Assembly (NCBI GenBank): GCA_003999685.1
Contig: CP021220.1
Span: 1,798,001-1,862,000 of the forward strand
Length of the DNA: 64,000 nucleotides
Origin: Taiwanofungus camphoratus
Taxonomy: Eukaryota; Basidiomycota; Agaricomycetes; Polyporales; Taiwanofungaceae
Reading direction: 5' to 3'
The translations under genes were made by a program, and so were the position numbers. The notes beneath the pieces were generated by a model. It worked only from the letters and a program-made list of their open reading frames with translations. It did not search any database and had not been told where the DNA came from. Each line of letters starts with the position of its first letter. The stretch's first letter is position 1. Shown here one piece after another: positions 24,360 to 36,208 of this stretch.

Positions 24360-25819
24360 GATACGGGTTGGGCTGGCATCGCCCGTCGGTGGAGAGGAGT
24401 CGGGGAGATTAGAGACGAAGGACGGGGACAGCGGGATGCATGAGACAGGGGGAATCAAGTTGGGCCAGCAGTCGGGGGAAAGAGACTGGAAGAGAATGGG
24501 GGCAGGAGGGGGAAAAGACAAGGAGAAGAAGGCGGAAGGCGGAAGGGTAAGCAGGCCAGTGGGCGAAGCAGAAGAATCCACTGGTTCGAGTGTGTGGCGG
24601 ATGTTTGGTGTCAACGAGCCGAAATGTGATCGGTGTGACCGTTCTGGGTAATTGCAACTACCGCCCGCCTGCCATACAGCTCTGCGGTGCTATCCCTGCG
24701 ATTTTTTTATTTTAATTTTTTTCAGATCAGCAGCCGCAGAGTGGACTATCTGATGATGATGAATGCGGAGGCGTGTGGGCTGCGAAGGTGGCCGCGGATG
24801 TGCGGGAACGATGGGGTGTCGGGGGCGGGGAACAGCGATAGACCAATGGAGCCTGGGAGATGCCAGTGGGTTCGTTGTTCTGTGAAAGGGATGGCGCCAG
24901 AGGCCGGACTAAGACGAGCGGCTTGTTATGTCTGGGCATTCGGCAATCGTGGGCTGTGCGCTGTTGAGATCCCGATCCGACTCGCCCGCCATCAACGCGA
25001 CCCCGTTTCTCTTATTCTAGTCGCTGTAAGTATACACTTGCGAGCATTTGCCTCCCAAACCGTGCTCCATCCACAGCCGCTTTCCATGCACGCTCGTCCT
25101 CGACATGTTTTCAGCCAGCCAAGACAACAGGCGGTCTCCGAATCTTGCAGATCATTCGCTCGTACGCTATTCGGCGCGCTGATGGGATGAGACTCAACAG
25201 GCGTGCGCGTGGCCGAGAACACGTCTCATACGTCCATCCGTCTTCCTTTCGCCATATTTTTTGACGGCTCCTCCAGCCGAGACAGACAATCGCTGTCCCG
25301 CTTCTTCCGTCCTTCTCCATTCCATGCATCCTTTCTCTTCCTCTCCAACTCGTTTCCGTTTACAATTGTTCAGCACCTTGTTTTGTATGTCTCTCATGCG
25401 GTCTAGACTACTTCCGTACTTCTGCACATCCTCCGTGGTGGGCGGACGCTGACTGTATGTTCTCATGGTTTCCCTATTTACGTCCAGAAGCCAAACAACC
25501 GCTTCTTCCATTTAACTGCTTACATCGATGACACCCTGAGCGTCTGTTTGAGGATCAATCAACAGTGTGCTTCACATGCACGCCACGCTTGTGGGCCGAC
25601 ATATCTCCTCTTTCGGTCACAACACTGATCGTCGTCGTGTCTCGGTTCCGGAGTCGCCAGTCTCTGTGGTTCGTACAACACCACACGCTCAACTCCCGAC
25701 CATCCCTGCCGTGTGCGACTCGAGTCGACGTCTCTCATGCAATTCATCGCGAGCCACGAAGGAATAAGTACAGCGTGTAATACTTCTCCACACAACCCCC
25801 GTCAAGTGTTCTCTTGTCT
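24360..25819. other. Intergenic region: kinase promoter side and PRPP synthetase 3' side
   Basis: About 1.46 kb. The frame of kinase exon 1 stays open upstream to about 24614 but has no ATG there. A pyrimidine-rich leader and an AT-rich run near 24700-24720 fit a promoter. The remainder shows no domain or spliceable gene. Confidence 0.45.
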
Positions 25820-27134
25820 CTAATATGGAACCTCGTCAAACAACTTCGACACGCTCTCTCCATAGTGACTTCTCCGAATGACCTCCGCGAGCACATTTCC
25901 GACATCGACGACTTCGATCTTGCTGCACTTCGCCTGGTTCTCTTGTTGTGGAAGCGTGTTCGTTACGATGAGCTTCTCCAGGGCACTCTCCTCGATGGTC
26001 TTCAGCGCATTGCCGCTGAGAATCCCGTGGGTGACGAGCCCGTACACTTTCGTGGCCCCCGCCTCGGACAGGTGTTGTGCGGCGAGACACAACGTCCCGC
26101 ACGTGTCGGCCATGTCGTCAACGAGCACGGCAACCTTCCCCTTCACATGACCGACGAGGATCATACGCGAAACTTCATTAGCCTTTTTACGTTCTTTGTG
26201 GAACAGCGCGAAATCAACGCCTAACCGGTCGGCCATCGAGGTTGCTCTGGCTATCATCAGCGGGCGTTCCTCAACAGACAAGACAGCTCACCGCTTGGCC
26301 CCTCCTGCGTCCGGCGAGACGATAACGATGTTTGCGAGGTTGAAATTACTGCGGATGTACTGAATCGCAGAGGGCTCGGCGAAAAGCTGATGACAGGCAC
26401 GTGTGACGAACGTTTAACACATGAGATAGATGGGCGTTACTTACGCTGCAGAACGACGGACGTGAGTGATGGTGACATAGCGTTACGTCGGAAAGACGTA
26501 CTTGTCCACAGGGACGTCGAAGAAGCCCTGGATCTGGGATGCATGCAAGTCCATCGTCTGCTCACACGACAGGGACCAGACAGTGGATGCATCAGCCACA
26601 GACCGCAATATCGGAGGCGCTGGACACTCACGACGACGTGATCGCAGCCCGACTTCTGGATCATGTTTGCAACAAGCTTCGCCGTGATTGGGGCGCGGCT
26701 CTTGTCCTTCTTGTCCTGCCGCGCATATGGGTACAGAGGAACGACGGCCGTGATGCGCTTCGCGCTCGCAATCTTGCAGGCGTGGACCATAATGCACAGC
26801 TCCATGAGCGCGGTGTTGATCTGGCCGCAACCAGTGTTGATGATATAGACGTCGTCCTCGCGGACGGACTCTGCGATGCGCACACTGGTTTCGCCGATGC
26901 CGCTCTTCGTGACTTCTGCTTTGCTGAGTGTGAGACCGAGCCTGAGATCGACGTAATGGGAGTGTAAGTAGAGGTCTAAGATGCATAGCGATTGATACCG
27001 CACCGGCGGGCTATGATCTCAGCAAGCTCAGGGTGGCTGGTGCCTACGACAATGCAAGGATGTTCAGACCGATCCAAGCGATAAAAAGACATGTACACAC
27101 CAGTGAAAATTTTGATACCGTTACCGGTGAACAT
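25820..27134 (-). CDS. PRS: Ribose-phosphate pyrophosphokinase (PRPP synthetase)
   Basis: Seven exons (27134-27101, 27043-27004, 26941-26632, 26557-26502, 26445, 26386-26292, 26246-25820) give 963 nt, 320 residues. The enzyme makes PRPP from ribose 5-phosphate and ATP for purine, pyrimidine, His, Trp and NAD synthesis in the cytosol. Visible family motifs are [27 protein letters not shown], the ATP-binding loop [18 protein letters not shown], metal/ATP site [31 protein letters not shown] and the PRPP loop [13 protein letters not shown]. The invariant Asn of PVDNLFAEP is encoded only if a single-nucleotide exon at 26445 is spliced between AA (end of exon 4) and CTT (start of exon 6). The total length is a multiple of three only with it. 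Length equals yeast Prs3-type subunits. Confidence 0.95.
26445..26445 (-). other. Candidate one-nucleotide microexon of PRPP synthetase
   Basis: On the coding (minus) strand the region reads AA|GTACGT...TTCTGCAG|C|GTAAGT...CATCAG|CTTTTC. The two flanking introns are 56 nt (26446-26501) and 58 nt (26387-26444), both typical here. The single C completes AAC (Asn) and restores the conserved D-N-L frame. A single 115-nt intron would frameshift the enzyme. Confidence 0.75.
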
Positions 27135-29417
27135 TCCGTATACATGAAACGAATAAAGATAGAGAACGAAGGAAACAAGAAAGCGGAAGGAAAGAGAACA
27201 AGAAACTAAGTGGCACTGCTGGCCTGGGCAGTGTGGAGAGGTCCGTGAGTTCGCGGGTACAGCACTTCCAAAAACGGGAGAGTAATTTTGCCGTTACGTC
27301 AGTAAATCTTTCTCAGCCAGATCTTCGCCTCAAAAAGGGTATCATAGAATTCAGTGTCCCTTCCCGACTAGAAATCAAAATACACTATTTGCAGCGTCAC
27401 GAATGTTGGAATCACCTATTTACATTGCCGCGGTCTCATAAAATTCTTCTTTTACGTGGGTAGGAGAGATGGTGAAAGCTGAACAGTTATCATTGGTCTT
27501 GAGATGTTTCCCCGTGTTCATCCAGCCGAGTCAGGGTACTGACGGTACATATTGATGCGTCTCAATTACGTCTCAAAGAAATTGCTAACCAGTCAGGTTA
27601 CCTTGAATAACATGTCTTATTTCCAAAAGCTATTTGATCTGTTGCGTCTCGTGCCTCACTTCCTGACTCGGAGCACTTGAACTACTTTTAGAAGCATCGT
27701 TCTTCCTGAGGATGGTCTGAGTCACTACGGAACATTATAAATATCAAATTCTATCATCTCTATGATTTCTCGGTGCTTGCTCTCCTTGCGAGTTCCCGGT
27801 GGCTTAGTCTTCACCCTGCTTCGGAGATCTGTATGACCTCACACAGTTCCCTCGCTTTCAAATATGTGTGAACCCGAACAGCGTTACTTCAGTGGTGGTT
27901 CACGGGAACGGATACACTGAGTAATAACCGAATCTTACAGGTACAAGCAAAGTCATCGTTCCCTTCATTCTGTGAGACTTTCTCTATTTAAGACGGTGCT
28001 GACAATATTGTCGCTTCTCTCGCGACTGGACGCCGTGATAGACCAACCTACCGAAACAACGCGGCCTGTTGTATTTCGACATCGTGTCTTCATTTGTCAG
28101 GTAAGCACTCCCTCGTATAGTCTGCTTTGTCACAACTGCTAATATGATATCAATGACCGGCTCTCACATGTGCAGTAGCTACAGTTGTATTCTTGGATAT
28201 GGGAACGGACCTTCACGGCAATCAAAGAAGTAAAGGAAGAGACCCTGCTATGGAAAGCTAGTCTGGTAAGTGACGACTTCTCACGCCAGGCGTAGAAAAA
28301 ATGTCATGAATTGGGAAGGGGTCAATTCCATAGTGAGTTTGCCTACTTCCTGTTAGTGTGATGTTATACCTGCCATGGAAGACATTCGGTTGGAACACAG
28401 AATGCACTTATGGCCTTAGAAAAAAGTACAGTAATGAATTACTAATATTTGGAGGAATCTCCGCCCGGAACGCCCTCGATCACCCCAAAAGTACACATAT
28501 AGTTCCTCATTTCCCACCTTGCGTCTCACTTTCCTTTACAAAAAAAGTGGGTAGGCGAGAATAACACCTGGTGAGCAGTGCCGAGATTTTCTGGTATCAA
28601 CCCATGGCTGTGAACTCCGAGCCTCACTATTAGGTTGAGATTGATCTTGCATCATGATATTCTAATTGCCGAGTAGAGTTCAGAACATGTATTGATGAGT
28701 ATCACGAACAAATTAACTGGCTTTTACAAATTACAGGCCATGAAGTGCTCCGGGCTTTACGATAAATATTCGCGACAGCAACGACGGGCACTGTAAGTCG
28801 TGCGGTTTGTCTGTAACATGCAATTGACCACTTCTTGGTCATTCGACAATCACCATACGCTGTCGTCTAGTTCCACACATTGCCTCTCACTGGATTGGTT
28901 AGTCAAAGAGCACAATACCATCAATTACGAACGAAAACCGTAGAAAATATCTTAAGCGTCCTGGAGACGCCCTCCAACTTTGAACACAACATGATATATA
29001 ATTTGCGACTGACGAAAACGGGACATCCGATCACTAAGCTACAAAATTACACAGGTTGGATGTCGGTGATGGAGAAGGAAAGCGATATACGAACGCAAAA
29101 CGAAGTAGCTTTTGTCGATACTGCAATAGGCGAGAAGGGTGTGCAACCAGTTATCAGATGCGTCATATTATAACGAAGGGACAAGAGAAAAAGAAGGGAC
29201 AAGAAACCTCAAGAACGGAGCTCAGAAAACTGGGAAAGAAAAGGAATCGTATCCATGATGGCAGTCAATGTGTGCACTATCAATGCCCTACGGCAGAGCA
29301 AGTGGATATAACGAAATCTCAAAGGGAAGAAGGCAATATTATAAGTATCATATCAGAACCATGCTACAGGGATATGACGAGTAGGACACCCCTGCCCACA
29401 AAGCAAGAAAAAATATA
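27135..29417. other. Gene-poor region with a possible spliced remnant near 27.99-28.27 kb
   Basis: About 2.3 kb. The left end should contain the PRPP synthetase promoter; the right end the DCP2 3' UTR. On the + strand, an open stretch ending at a GTAAGC donor (28101) can join an acceptor at about 28184 and continue as LYSWIWERTFTAIKEVK to another GTAAGT donor near 28266. No start, end or family is clear. It may be a gene remnant, a noncoding transcript, or chance. I see nothing else. Confidence 0.3.
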
Positions 29418-32081
29418 TCATCTAGGTCCCATACCGTCCAAGACGCCGGATTGCATTGGGACCGCGCGAGGGGCGGTGCTAGGGGTGTTTAGGATAGATA
29501 ATAAATGAGCGTTGTTTGCGGAGCGCGATGCGTTGGCACGAGATGATAAATTGAAAGACGGAGAGAGCGCCGGTGCAGAGAGGGGGGGAGGCTCGCCATA
29601 TCGAGGTGTGGCAAGCTGCTGGGGAGGGATGACACGAAGTGGAGGTTGGCCCATGAGGCTATGCGGGATGGGCGCTGCATGCGGGGGGTTATGTGTAAGG
29701 CCTGTCGGAAGCGGTAGCTGGTGAGACTGCTCAAAAATACCCATTGCTTGAGGTTGAGTAGGTATACGGGACCCGGTGTCAATTCCGGGAATCATGAACC
29801 GCAATTGATCCTCAGTCAGGTTGAGTACCGCGTGAGACAGTTGAGAAGATGGATGGAATGCAGCGCTTGTGCGTGGTCGCACAGTGAACGGATCATCATA
29901 AGATGCGGCATCGAATGCGGGCATTTGGCGAGATGCAGGAGGACGTGCAAATAAAGTCGATGCCACAGGAGCGGATGAATATATGACTGGGGATTCGATA
30001 CGACCACCATACATAGACGACGGAGGCACGGACGCGGATGCACTGGGGAAGAGGGTCGACCTTTCTGCCATCTGCACCTGTGATGCTAGCATCGGCGATG
30101 CTCGTTGTTCTAGCCTTGATGACATCCTGTCTGACTCTTTAACAACATTCTCTAACATCGAGATATACCTCATCTCCTTTGGTATATCAGGGGGGCGTGA
30201 AAGGTAAGGAGAAATGTCTGCTGACACCCTCGAATTGCGACGACGATGTGATGCTCGTGCATAGGATTTGGTGGATGCAGTACTTGCGACTACAGCGTTA
30301 GGAGATGTGTTACAGACTGCAACGAAAGGTCCAGGCGACAATGAGGACTGATCAGCATGGGAAGGCCCAAGCTTGTTATGAGCATTGAAAGAGACAGGGG
30401 TTTGTTGGCGAGTATGCATCGAGAACGCGGTCGGAGGAAGAGGGAAATGTCCAGGAGATTGTGAGGGGAGAAATGAGGAAGGAGATGGACCCAAGGAAGT
30501 ACCAGGAACGCGCACAGACCAGTCACTTTGATCTACTTGACAATGAAGGGGAGCTTGTGTGGCTGATGTATTAGAAGAAGATGGCGATTGATGAGACATA
30601 GAGGAGCCCGAGGCGAGCTTTGACTTATTATTCACGTCCGTAGTGGAGGCGGAGGCAGATAATGAGAGTGAGTTGAGTAAGCGAGCGAAATGCGGATCAA
30701 CTCCATCCATATTAAGGAGCGATTCCACTCCTGTGATATTGTTATGAGTAGGGGCATCCTCACTTGTCTGTTGATTGACTCGTGCTGCACTGTACTGAGG
30801 TGAGGGCGTCTGTGGTTCGCCATTGTCCGCAGACGAAGATTGAGAGCTGGATTCTTGCGCAATATTATCATTGCTGATTATGGGGCATGAATCCATGATG
30901 CCACTGTCTTCTTCGCTTGAGATATGGGAATCGTGAATAGTCTGAGGTTGTCTATTCCCTCTGCGTGACAGGGTACGAGGTCTTCTGCCGTTTATGAAAG
31001 CTTTCAAAGGGCTAGAGATACAATCAGAATAGTAATTTTCGACCATAACTGGGCACCTACCCAATAAAAGGGGATATGAGATAGAATTTGCCTGGAACGG
31101 CTTTACTCCTCCTCCACGTCGGTAGATCAGACAACTTGAACCAAGCAATTTTCTGTAACAGAGACCCTCAGTATTTTTCAGAAAAACAGGCTAGAAAGCT
31201 TACACTGATCTCCTTCCGGGTTCTTGTCTTGAAAGGGAAATCTTCCGGAATTCCGGGTACAATATACAATGAAATGGACTGCTCCTTGATAGACAATTCA
31301 ATTACATCTTCTGGAACAATTTGCCCATCCAAATCATAGCCAGTCTCTTCTAGGACCTTAGAAAGAGTTGTCAGGGTATGACAATGGTGTTAACGAAGTG
31401 CATTACTAACCTCTCGCACAGCACAACGAGGACGCGGCTCCTGTTCGTTGATCTTCCCTTTCGGAAAACCCCAGCCAGCCGATGATTTCCAACCCTTCAC
31501 AAGAACACACTGACAAGATGGGTCGGACAGTCAGACGACCGGGACATCAAGTTCCCAACAAGCAGACGACAGACCTTCTCCCACGTGTCGTTGAGCATGA
31601 TAGCACCACACACAGGGACCCTTGTCTTGTATTGCATGAATGTTTCAAATGCTCTCTCATGATCATGAGCCCAATGATGTAACGGCGGACATGCCCGGAA
31701 TAGAGCCTCCGAGAATGTCTTAAGGGAGTAGGAAGGGAATTTGGCCGGATTTTGTTCTCGAATAAAATCCTCATAGTACCAATGTCTGAGTGAGGTCCTT
31801 TCAGTCAATGAAGAAGCAGGACCGCAACAGAATACTAACGCCTGTTCAACTTGAAAGCAAACGCGTTCGAGAGAGGCGAGTTCTTCTTCCGGTAGATTGA
31901 GAATAAAACGGCTGCAGACAGGTCAATAACGTCGCACAAGCTGGATCCATTATGTCTACAACCTTGAGAGTTCCTCGAGCACTTCCTCCCGGCTGAGGTG
32001 GGCGTATTGTACGGACGATTGTTGCGATCCTGTTACAGGAGCAGCTGAAATTTCAGGAGATGATGATGATGATGAAGCCAT
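29418..32081 (-). CDS. DCP2: mRNA decapping enzyme subunit Dcp2
   Basis: Seven exons (32081-31963, 31911-31840, 31785-31575, 31509-31411, 31356-31204, 31152-31061, 31011-29418) give 779 residues. Dcp2 hydrolyses the m7G cap in cytoplasmic 5'-3' mRNA decay with Dcp1. The N-terminal regulatory domain (VLEELSRFILNLPEEEL, AHWYYEDFIREQNP) binds Dcp1. The Nudix fold follows, with VPVCGAIMLNDTWEKCVLVK, and the Nudix box spread over GWGFPKGKINEQE and CAVREVLEETGYDLDG, containing the REVLEETG catalytic glutamates. Box B-like sequence is PLKAFINGRRPRTLS. The C-terminal 500 residues are Ser/Pro-rich and low complexity, as in other fungal Dcp2 tails that bind Edc3/Pat1. The start ATG at 32081 is followed by a serine run. 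Confidence 0.95.
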
Positions 32082-32462
32082 GGTTTAAGAAAAAAGAGAA
32101 AAGAGAGAGCGAACGCCACTGTTATATGTACGATCAGAATCTGAGTATGAGTAGTAGTCAATGCGCAATAATACCAGTATGGAGTCTCTGGGTGGCTTTG
32201 GTGGCCCGGCTATCGTCCTCGTCAAAACGTAAACAGCACCAAAGCTAACATAGCACGTGACAGTGGTACTTAGGGAAGGTCAATTGTTCTCTCACCAGCG
32301 CGGAGATTGACACCACGCTTCACGCTTCTGGTTTTGGTATCATGAGCTTCGAATTTAAATGCTATCAATCCTAGTCCGGAAACAGCCCAGGCTGTTATAG
32401 AATCAGTCTCAACAATGCTGAGGCTCTCAGCGCAGGGTGAAGATACGCATGCTTGATTCCAG

Positions 32463-32985
32463 CAACACTACCACTGGAACAATGTTGGCGAGTTGTACAT
32501 CAAAATGGGTCACCTTGATAAGCCGGAAGAGTACTTCAACAAGGCAATCAGGGTTTGCAGCCCTTTTGGCGACGCCTTTTATGCTGCTGTTTCTTGTGAA
32601 AATCTTGCTCAGGTCTACAAGACGTGAGAGAACCTACAGCGAGCAAGAGCGATGACGCTGTCTGATGCGCCAGATAAGGTGGCATGCAGCAACTACAAGG
32701 TATTCATCATGTGCTCAGAGTCCATTGCCTCAACCATCGATATGTGTCTATCCAGTGCCCCCACCCTGCGACGTTGACACTGGAGGGCTTGTCTCATTGC
32801 GGTCGTTGTAAAGTAAGAAGACAAACTTTCACCTTTTGCACGCACTGATTCGCTTCTATTGGTCAATATATCACTGCTCGAGAGCCTGCCATGCAAGGTT
32901 CTTTACAAAAGATCATGTTCTTCTAACATGCTCTTGTTCAGGCCCAAGACTGGAAATGCCACAAAAAATTACAAGGGAGAATGAG
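32463..32985 (+). pseudogene. Fragment of a TPR-MYND zinc-finger gene
   Basis: A tetratricopeptide-like segment reads NNVGELYIKMGHLDKPEEYF and SCENLAQVYKT, but is interrupted by an in-frame TGA where an Arg codon would continue RENLQRARAMTLSDAPDKVA. After a GT-AG intron (GTATTC...TATCCAG) comes the MYND-like stretch CPHPATLTLEGLSHCGRCK, then a partial YHCSRACHA with no proper acceptor, and AQDWKCHKKL. TPR-MYND proteins are a common expanded family in agaricomycetes. The 5' TPR repeats and the MYND C-terminus are missing and splice sites have decayed, so this is a broken paralogue rather than a working gene. Confidence 0.65.
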
Positions 32986-33366
32986 CATTGATACGACTTA
33001 CCCGTCGATAAGACGATTGCACCCAAATGTGTTGAAGCCAGTCAGGACATACACGGGTTTCGAGTATGTCTTGCATTTCATCAAATTTTCATCAAAATAG
33101 CATCTTTTCACGTTACGAACACGACTTTCCCTTGATGTAATGTCACTTTGAGTCAAGCGTGAGGATCTGTTACTCTGCAAGTGCAAGGAACTTGCTGCTC
33201 TAGTAGTGTTACCCACTGTTCTGTCATGCACGAAGTACAGATACTTGTCACGTGAGACGTGCGTGACTACAGCAGCAATCTACTTGCCATCTTGCTGCTT
33301 TCATCGGTGTGCATTCCTTCTATCACGCATTGCGACAGTCGGCGTTGGACCGCTCATAGCTTAGCA

Positions 33367-35792
33367 ATGTGTGCTCAATCACCATCTTGCTCAGGTATCA
33401 GGCACAGTCAAACCTTTTTACCGCCGCCGACCCATCCTTCTCTTCGCAGCCATTCCTCTCCTGCAAGTCGGCGTATACAGAATGTCATACCCCCTGAGCT
33501 ACCTAGGCAAGCAATATCTGATGCAGTTCTGGTACCTCACCAGTCTGCATCAGACTCGACTACGGCGTCAGATTCTTCCGATAGTATCGATAGTATCGTC
33601 TTGCCGACTGTGGAAGAGGCGTTGTCAGAAACCCAGCTCAGGGAATTCTATGATGACGAAGAGATAAATCGGTTTCTGCAGGTGTTCTCTGCTGTAAGTG
33701 ATATGGTGTCAAGTCGTCCGATGTGCTATGACAGTTGGCACAATATAGTATGTCAGAGAAGTCCGAGTTCCGCACGTATCCGGGACCTCCTCTCTGAAGG
33801 CAGAGCGCAAAGACGCACCCCCTACTATAGACGCTGAAAGTACAATCCAAGCAGGAGGCTCTGATGATTGGGAGGCGGTTCAGGAACCTGTTACCTCCCC
33901 ACATCTACCTCGTCCTCATCAAGACAGGTGTCTATCGGACAAAATAGCGCTGGTAAGGTTTATTTATGGTACGAAGAAATGCATCGATTTCACCTAACAT
34001 TACTTCAGGACTATGTCGTCCCTCTTTTACCTCCTGCTCCTCCTCCACCGCCAGCATTCACACTACAGCGCCTCAAAGTGACAGCGCAAAGAATATACCT
34101 GGCAATTGAACCTACCTACAGGCCTTTTTTCCTGCGTCTTGCGCGACTCGCTACCTGGCAGGAGACAAACAGAAGCCTAGTTTACTGTTTCGTAAGTCAC
34201 CTTCAAATTCTGTACTGTCCATCGCGGGCTCCAGTAAATGCAAGATTAACCTTTCCCCTTCGTCAGATCTATTGGGTGTTATGGTATCACAATTTCCTCC
34301 TTCCCTCTCTTACCTTGAGGATATTATATGCTCTTGTCCGCCGAAAGCTCTTTCCTTACCCCACATTGGCGGAACTTCGTGAGCATAGGCAACAAGTGGA
34401 TAGCGCAGAAGAATTTAGCTCTGCGGTTGCTAAGCATCTCGTGGCGTCTCCGATATTCGACGTCCACGATGCGTGGCACTTGTTCCGAGGGTATAATCAT
34501 GTGCGAAAACTCAAAAAGGCGGCTCGAAGCAGTCGCCAAGAACAGGGCGCAGGGCCAAGCAAAAGGAGCGCAATTGCAGACGAAGAAACAGAGGAAGACG
34601 TCGCTGCAAAGATGCCCAGCGAGTCCGATGATGTGAACCTCAAGCGAACTGTCTTAGCTGTGATAAACGAGACCGCCGACGTACATGAACGTATAAAGAA
34701 GTAAGTCTCGTCAGAACGCTTCATACATCTTCTCACGTTTGAGTATCAAAGTATTTTTTTATGGCGTCAGCCAGCTGTATCCTTGATGTATGGATTGGTG
34801 AGTAAGGGGAGTATGATTCTTATCAGAGGTAAGCTTAAGGATTCCTATAGATCTTGGTTGTCATTTTCTTTGTTTCTCTACTGCCGACACAGTATCTTTG
34901 CAAGGCGGGGGGCTTCATATGCGGAATTTTCTTTTGGCACGTCGTTCCCATCATAGTAACCATTCCTCCTTCAGACCGTGCTCGGTTAGTTCTCTCGCTC
35001 TCACATCTCGTTTACTTTAACATCATTGACCACATCGTCATTTTCAAGTTTTCCGGGTGCTTTCAGTAATGTGCCGACTGATGCAGACTATGCCATGGAA
35101 CTCATCTCTCAGCGTGTCGCACGTGGACTCGATGTGCAACCCAAATGTCGCACGGTCCGCAATTTTGGTCACCAATCATCCAGTGCAGTGAACGAGACAG
35201 AGCAACATGAGAGGGATGACATACACCCTACTGTGGACTGGAAGAAGTGGGGAGAGCGAGCAGAGTCGGCAAAAGCGCGCGCTGTACATGTTAAGCACAT
35301 ATTCCAAGATGGCGGGGTGAGCACGTTGGTCCTAATTCTACGATATATGACTGACTTAGTCGATAGTGGAAGGAGCCGTCAACTTGGCTGTCATTGAATC
35401 CCCTGATTCCGAAGATAGCCGTTCCCTACGGATCCAACATTCGTCTACAGACGTATAGTAAGTCATTTTGAAGACTCTGAGCAGCACCTTCAACTGTGTC
35501 GCCAGCTTTTCCTGCACAGTATGCCAAGGCATCGGGTCTCATTACCTTGACATCCGATACATTGTTCTTCACCTCTCTCCTGTCCTCCACAGCGAAGCTC
35601 GCGATACCATTGACGAACGTGCTCGGTGTGAAGAAGACTGGTCCGATGAGAGGGCTCGACATTCACTGGATGGAAGCTCAAGAAGATGGGCAGATGGAAG
35701 AGCGCGAAGGAAAATTCTTGTGGGTTGGGGCACAGAATGAATTGTTCGCGAGACTTGTCGGATGGGGCGGACGCCGTTGGGCCAAAGTTTGA
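33367..35792 (+). CDS. Membrane protein with C-terminal GRAM-like domain (DUF3292-like)
   Basis: Nine exons (33367-33693, 33749-33952, 34009-34191, 34267-34700, 34752-34797, 34851-34984, 35049-35316, 35367-35457, 35506-35792) give 657 residues. The N-terminus is Ser-rich, followed by EALSETQLREFYDDEEINRF. A helical, partly hydrophobic middle (FLRLARLATWQETNRSLVYC, YHNFLLPSLTLRILYALVRR) precedes a clear transmembrane hairpin (LVVIFFVSLLPTQYLCKAGG, FICGIFFWHVVPIIV) and the motif PPSDRARFPGAFSNVPTDA. The C-terminal 95 residues (YAKASGLITLTSDTLFFTSL, KLAIPLTNVLGVKK) look like a GRAM domain, a PH-like lipid-binding fold. I place it near the fungal DUF3292 family; the assignment is from memory and the role is unknown. 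Acting at an organelle membrane is inference. Confidence 0.75.
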
Positions 35793-35926
35793 CATATCTG
35801 GTGTCGAATCTGGTGTCGGAGTTTGTGGGACTTGTTCGTACGTCAAGCATGCGTCTCCTGCTGCCGCCTTCCGGTATGTATTTGCAGATCCTTGAAACAC
35901 AGAGCTTGCCATTACAGGCAGGTGTC

Positions 35927-36196
35927 ATGCCAGAAACGTTACCGTTTGAAACTCAGCACCGTTATAAAGGTGGGCACTTGAAGTAAGCTTTGCGCGGTAT
36001 TGCCCCATATATTCAGTCCTCGCTCTTCGAGTCGGTATCGCCGCTGGAGTATTCACTCTCTATGCTGCGCGGTATATAAATTATTCAGGTGAGCAATAGG
36101 TTGCACCCCTTATGACCACAGGACTGAGGTTTACCACACAACTTGATAGAGTACTACCCTGTATCTTTTGCGAATAAGGCTTTCATCCACTGCTAG
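35927..36196 (+). CDS. Possible small single-pass membrane protein (53 residues)
   Basis: Three exons (35927-35969, 36017-36088, 36150-36196) with clean GT-AG introns of 47 and 61 nt give MPETLPFETQHRYK, the segment VLALRVGIAAGVFTLYAARY containing a predicted helix, and the tail NYSEYYPVSFANKAFIHC. I do not recognise it. The start could be further left: the frame is open back to an ATG at 35762, which overlaps the end of the GRAM gene. It sits 134 bp after that gene and 12 bp before rec8, so it could also be an unrecognised part of a neighbouring transcript. Support is the consistent splice phase only. Confidence 0.4.
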
Positions 36197-36208
36197 GATA
36201 CGATAACA

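Noticed and set aside
29056-29508. 150-residue + strand open frame
   Set aside because: Lacks an ATG at its start, overlaps the DCP2 end in antisense and has Lys/Arg-rich composition without domains; treated as shadow of 3' UTR and DCP2.
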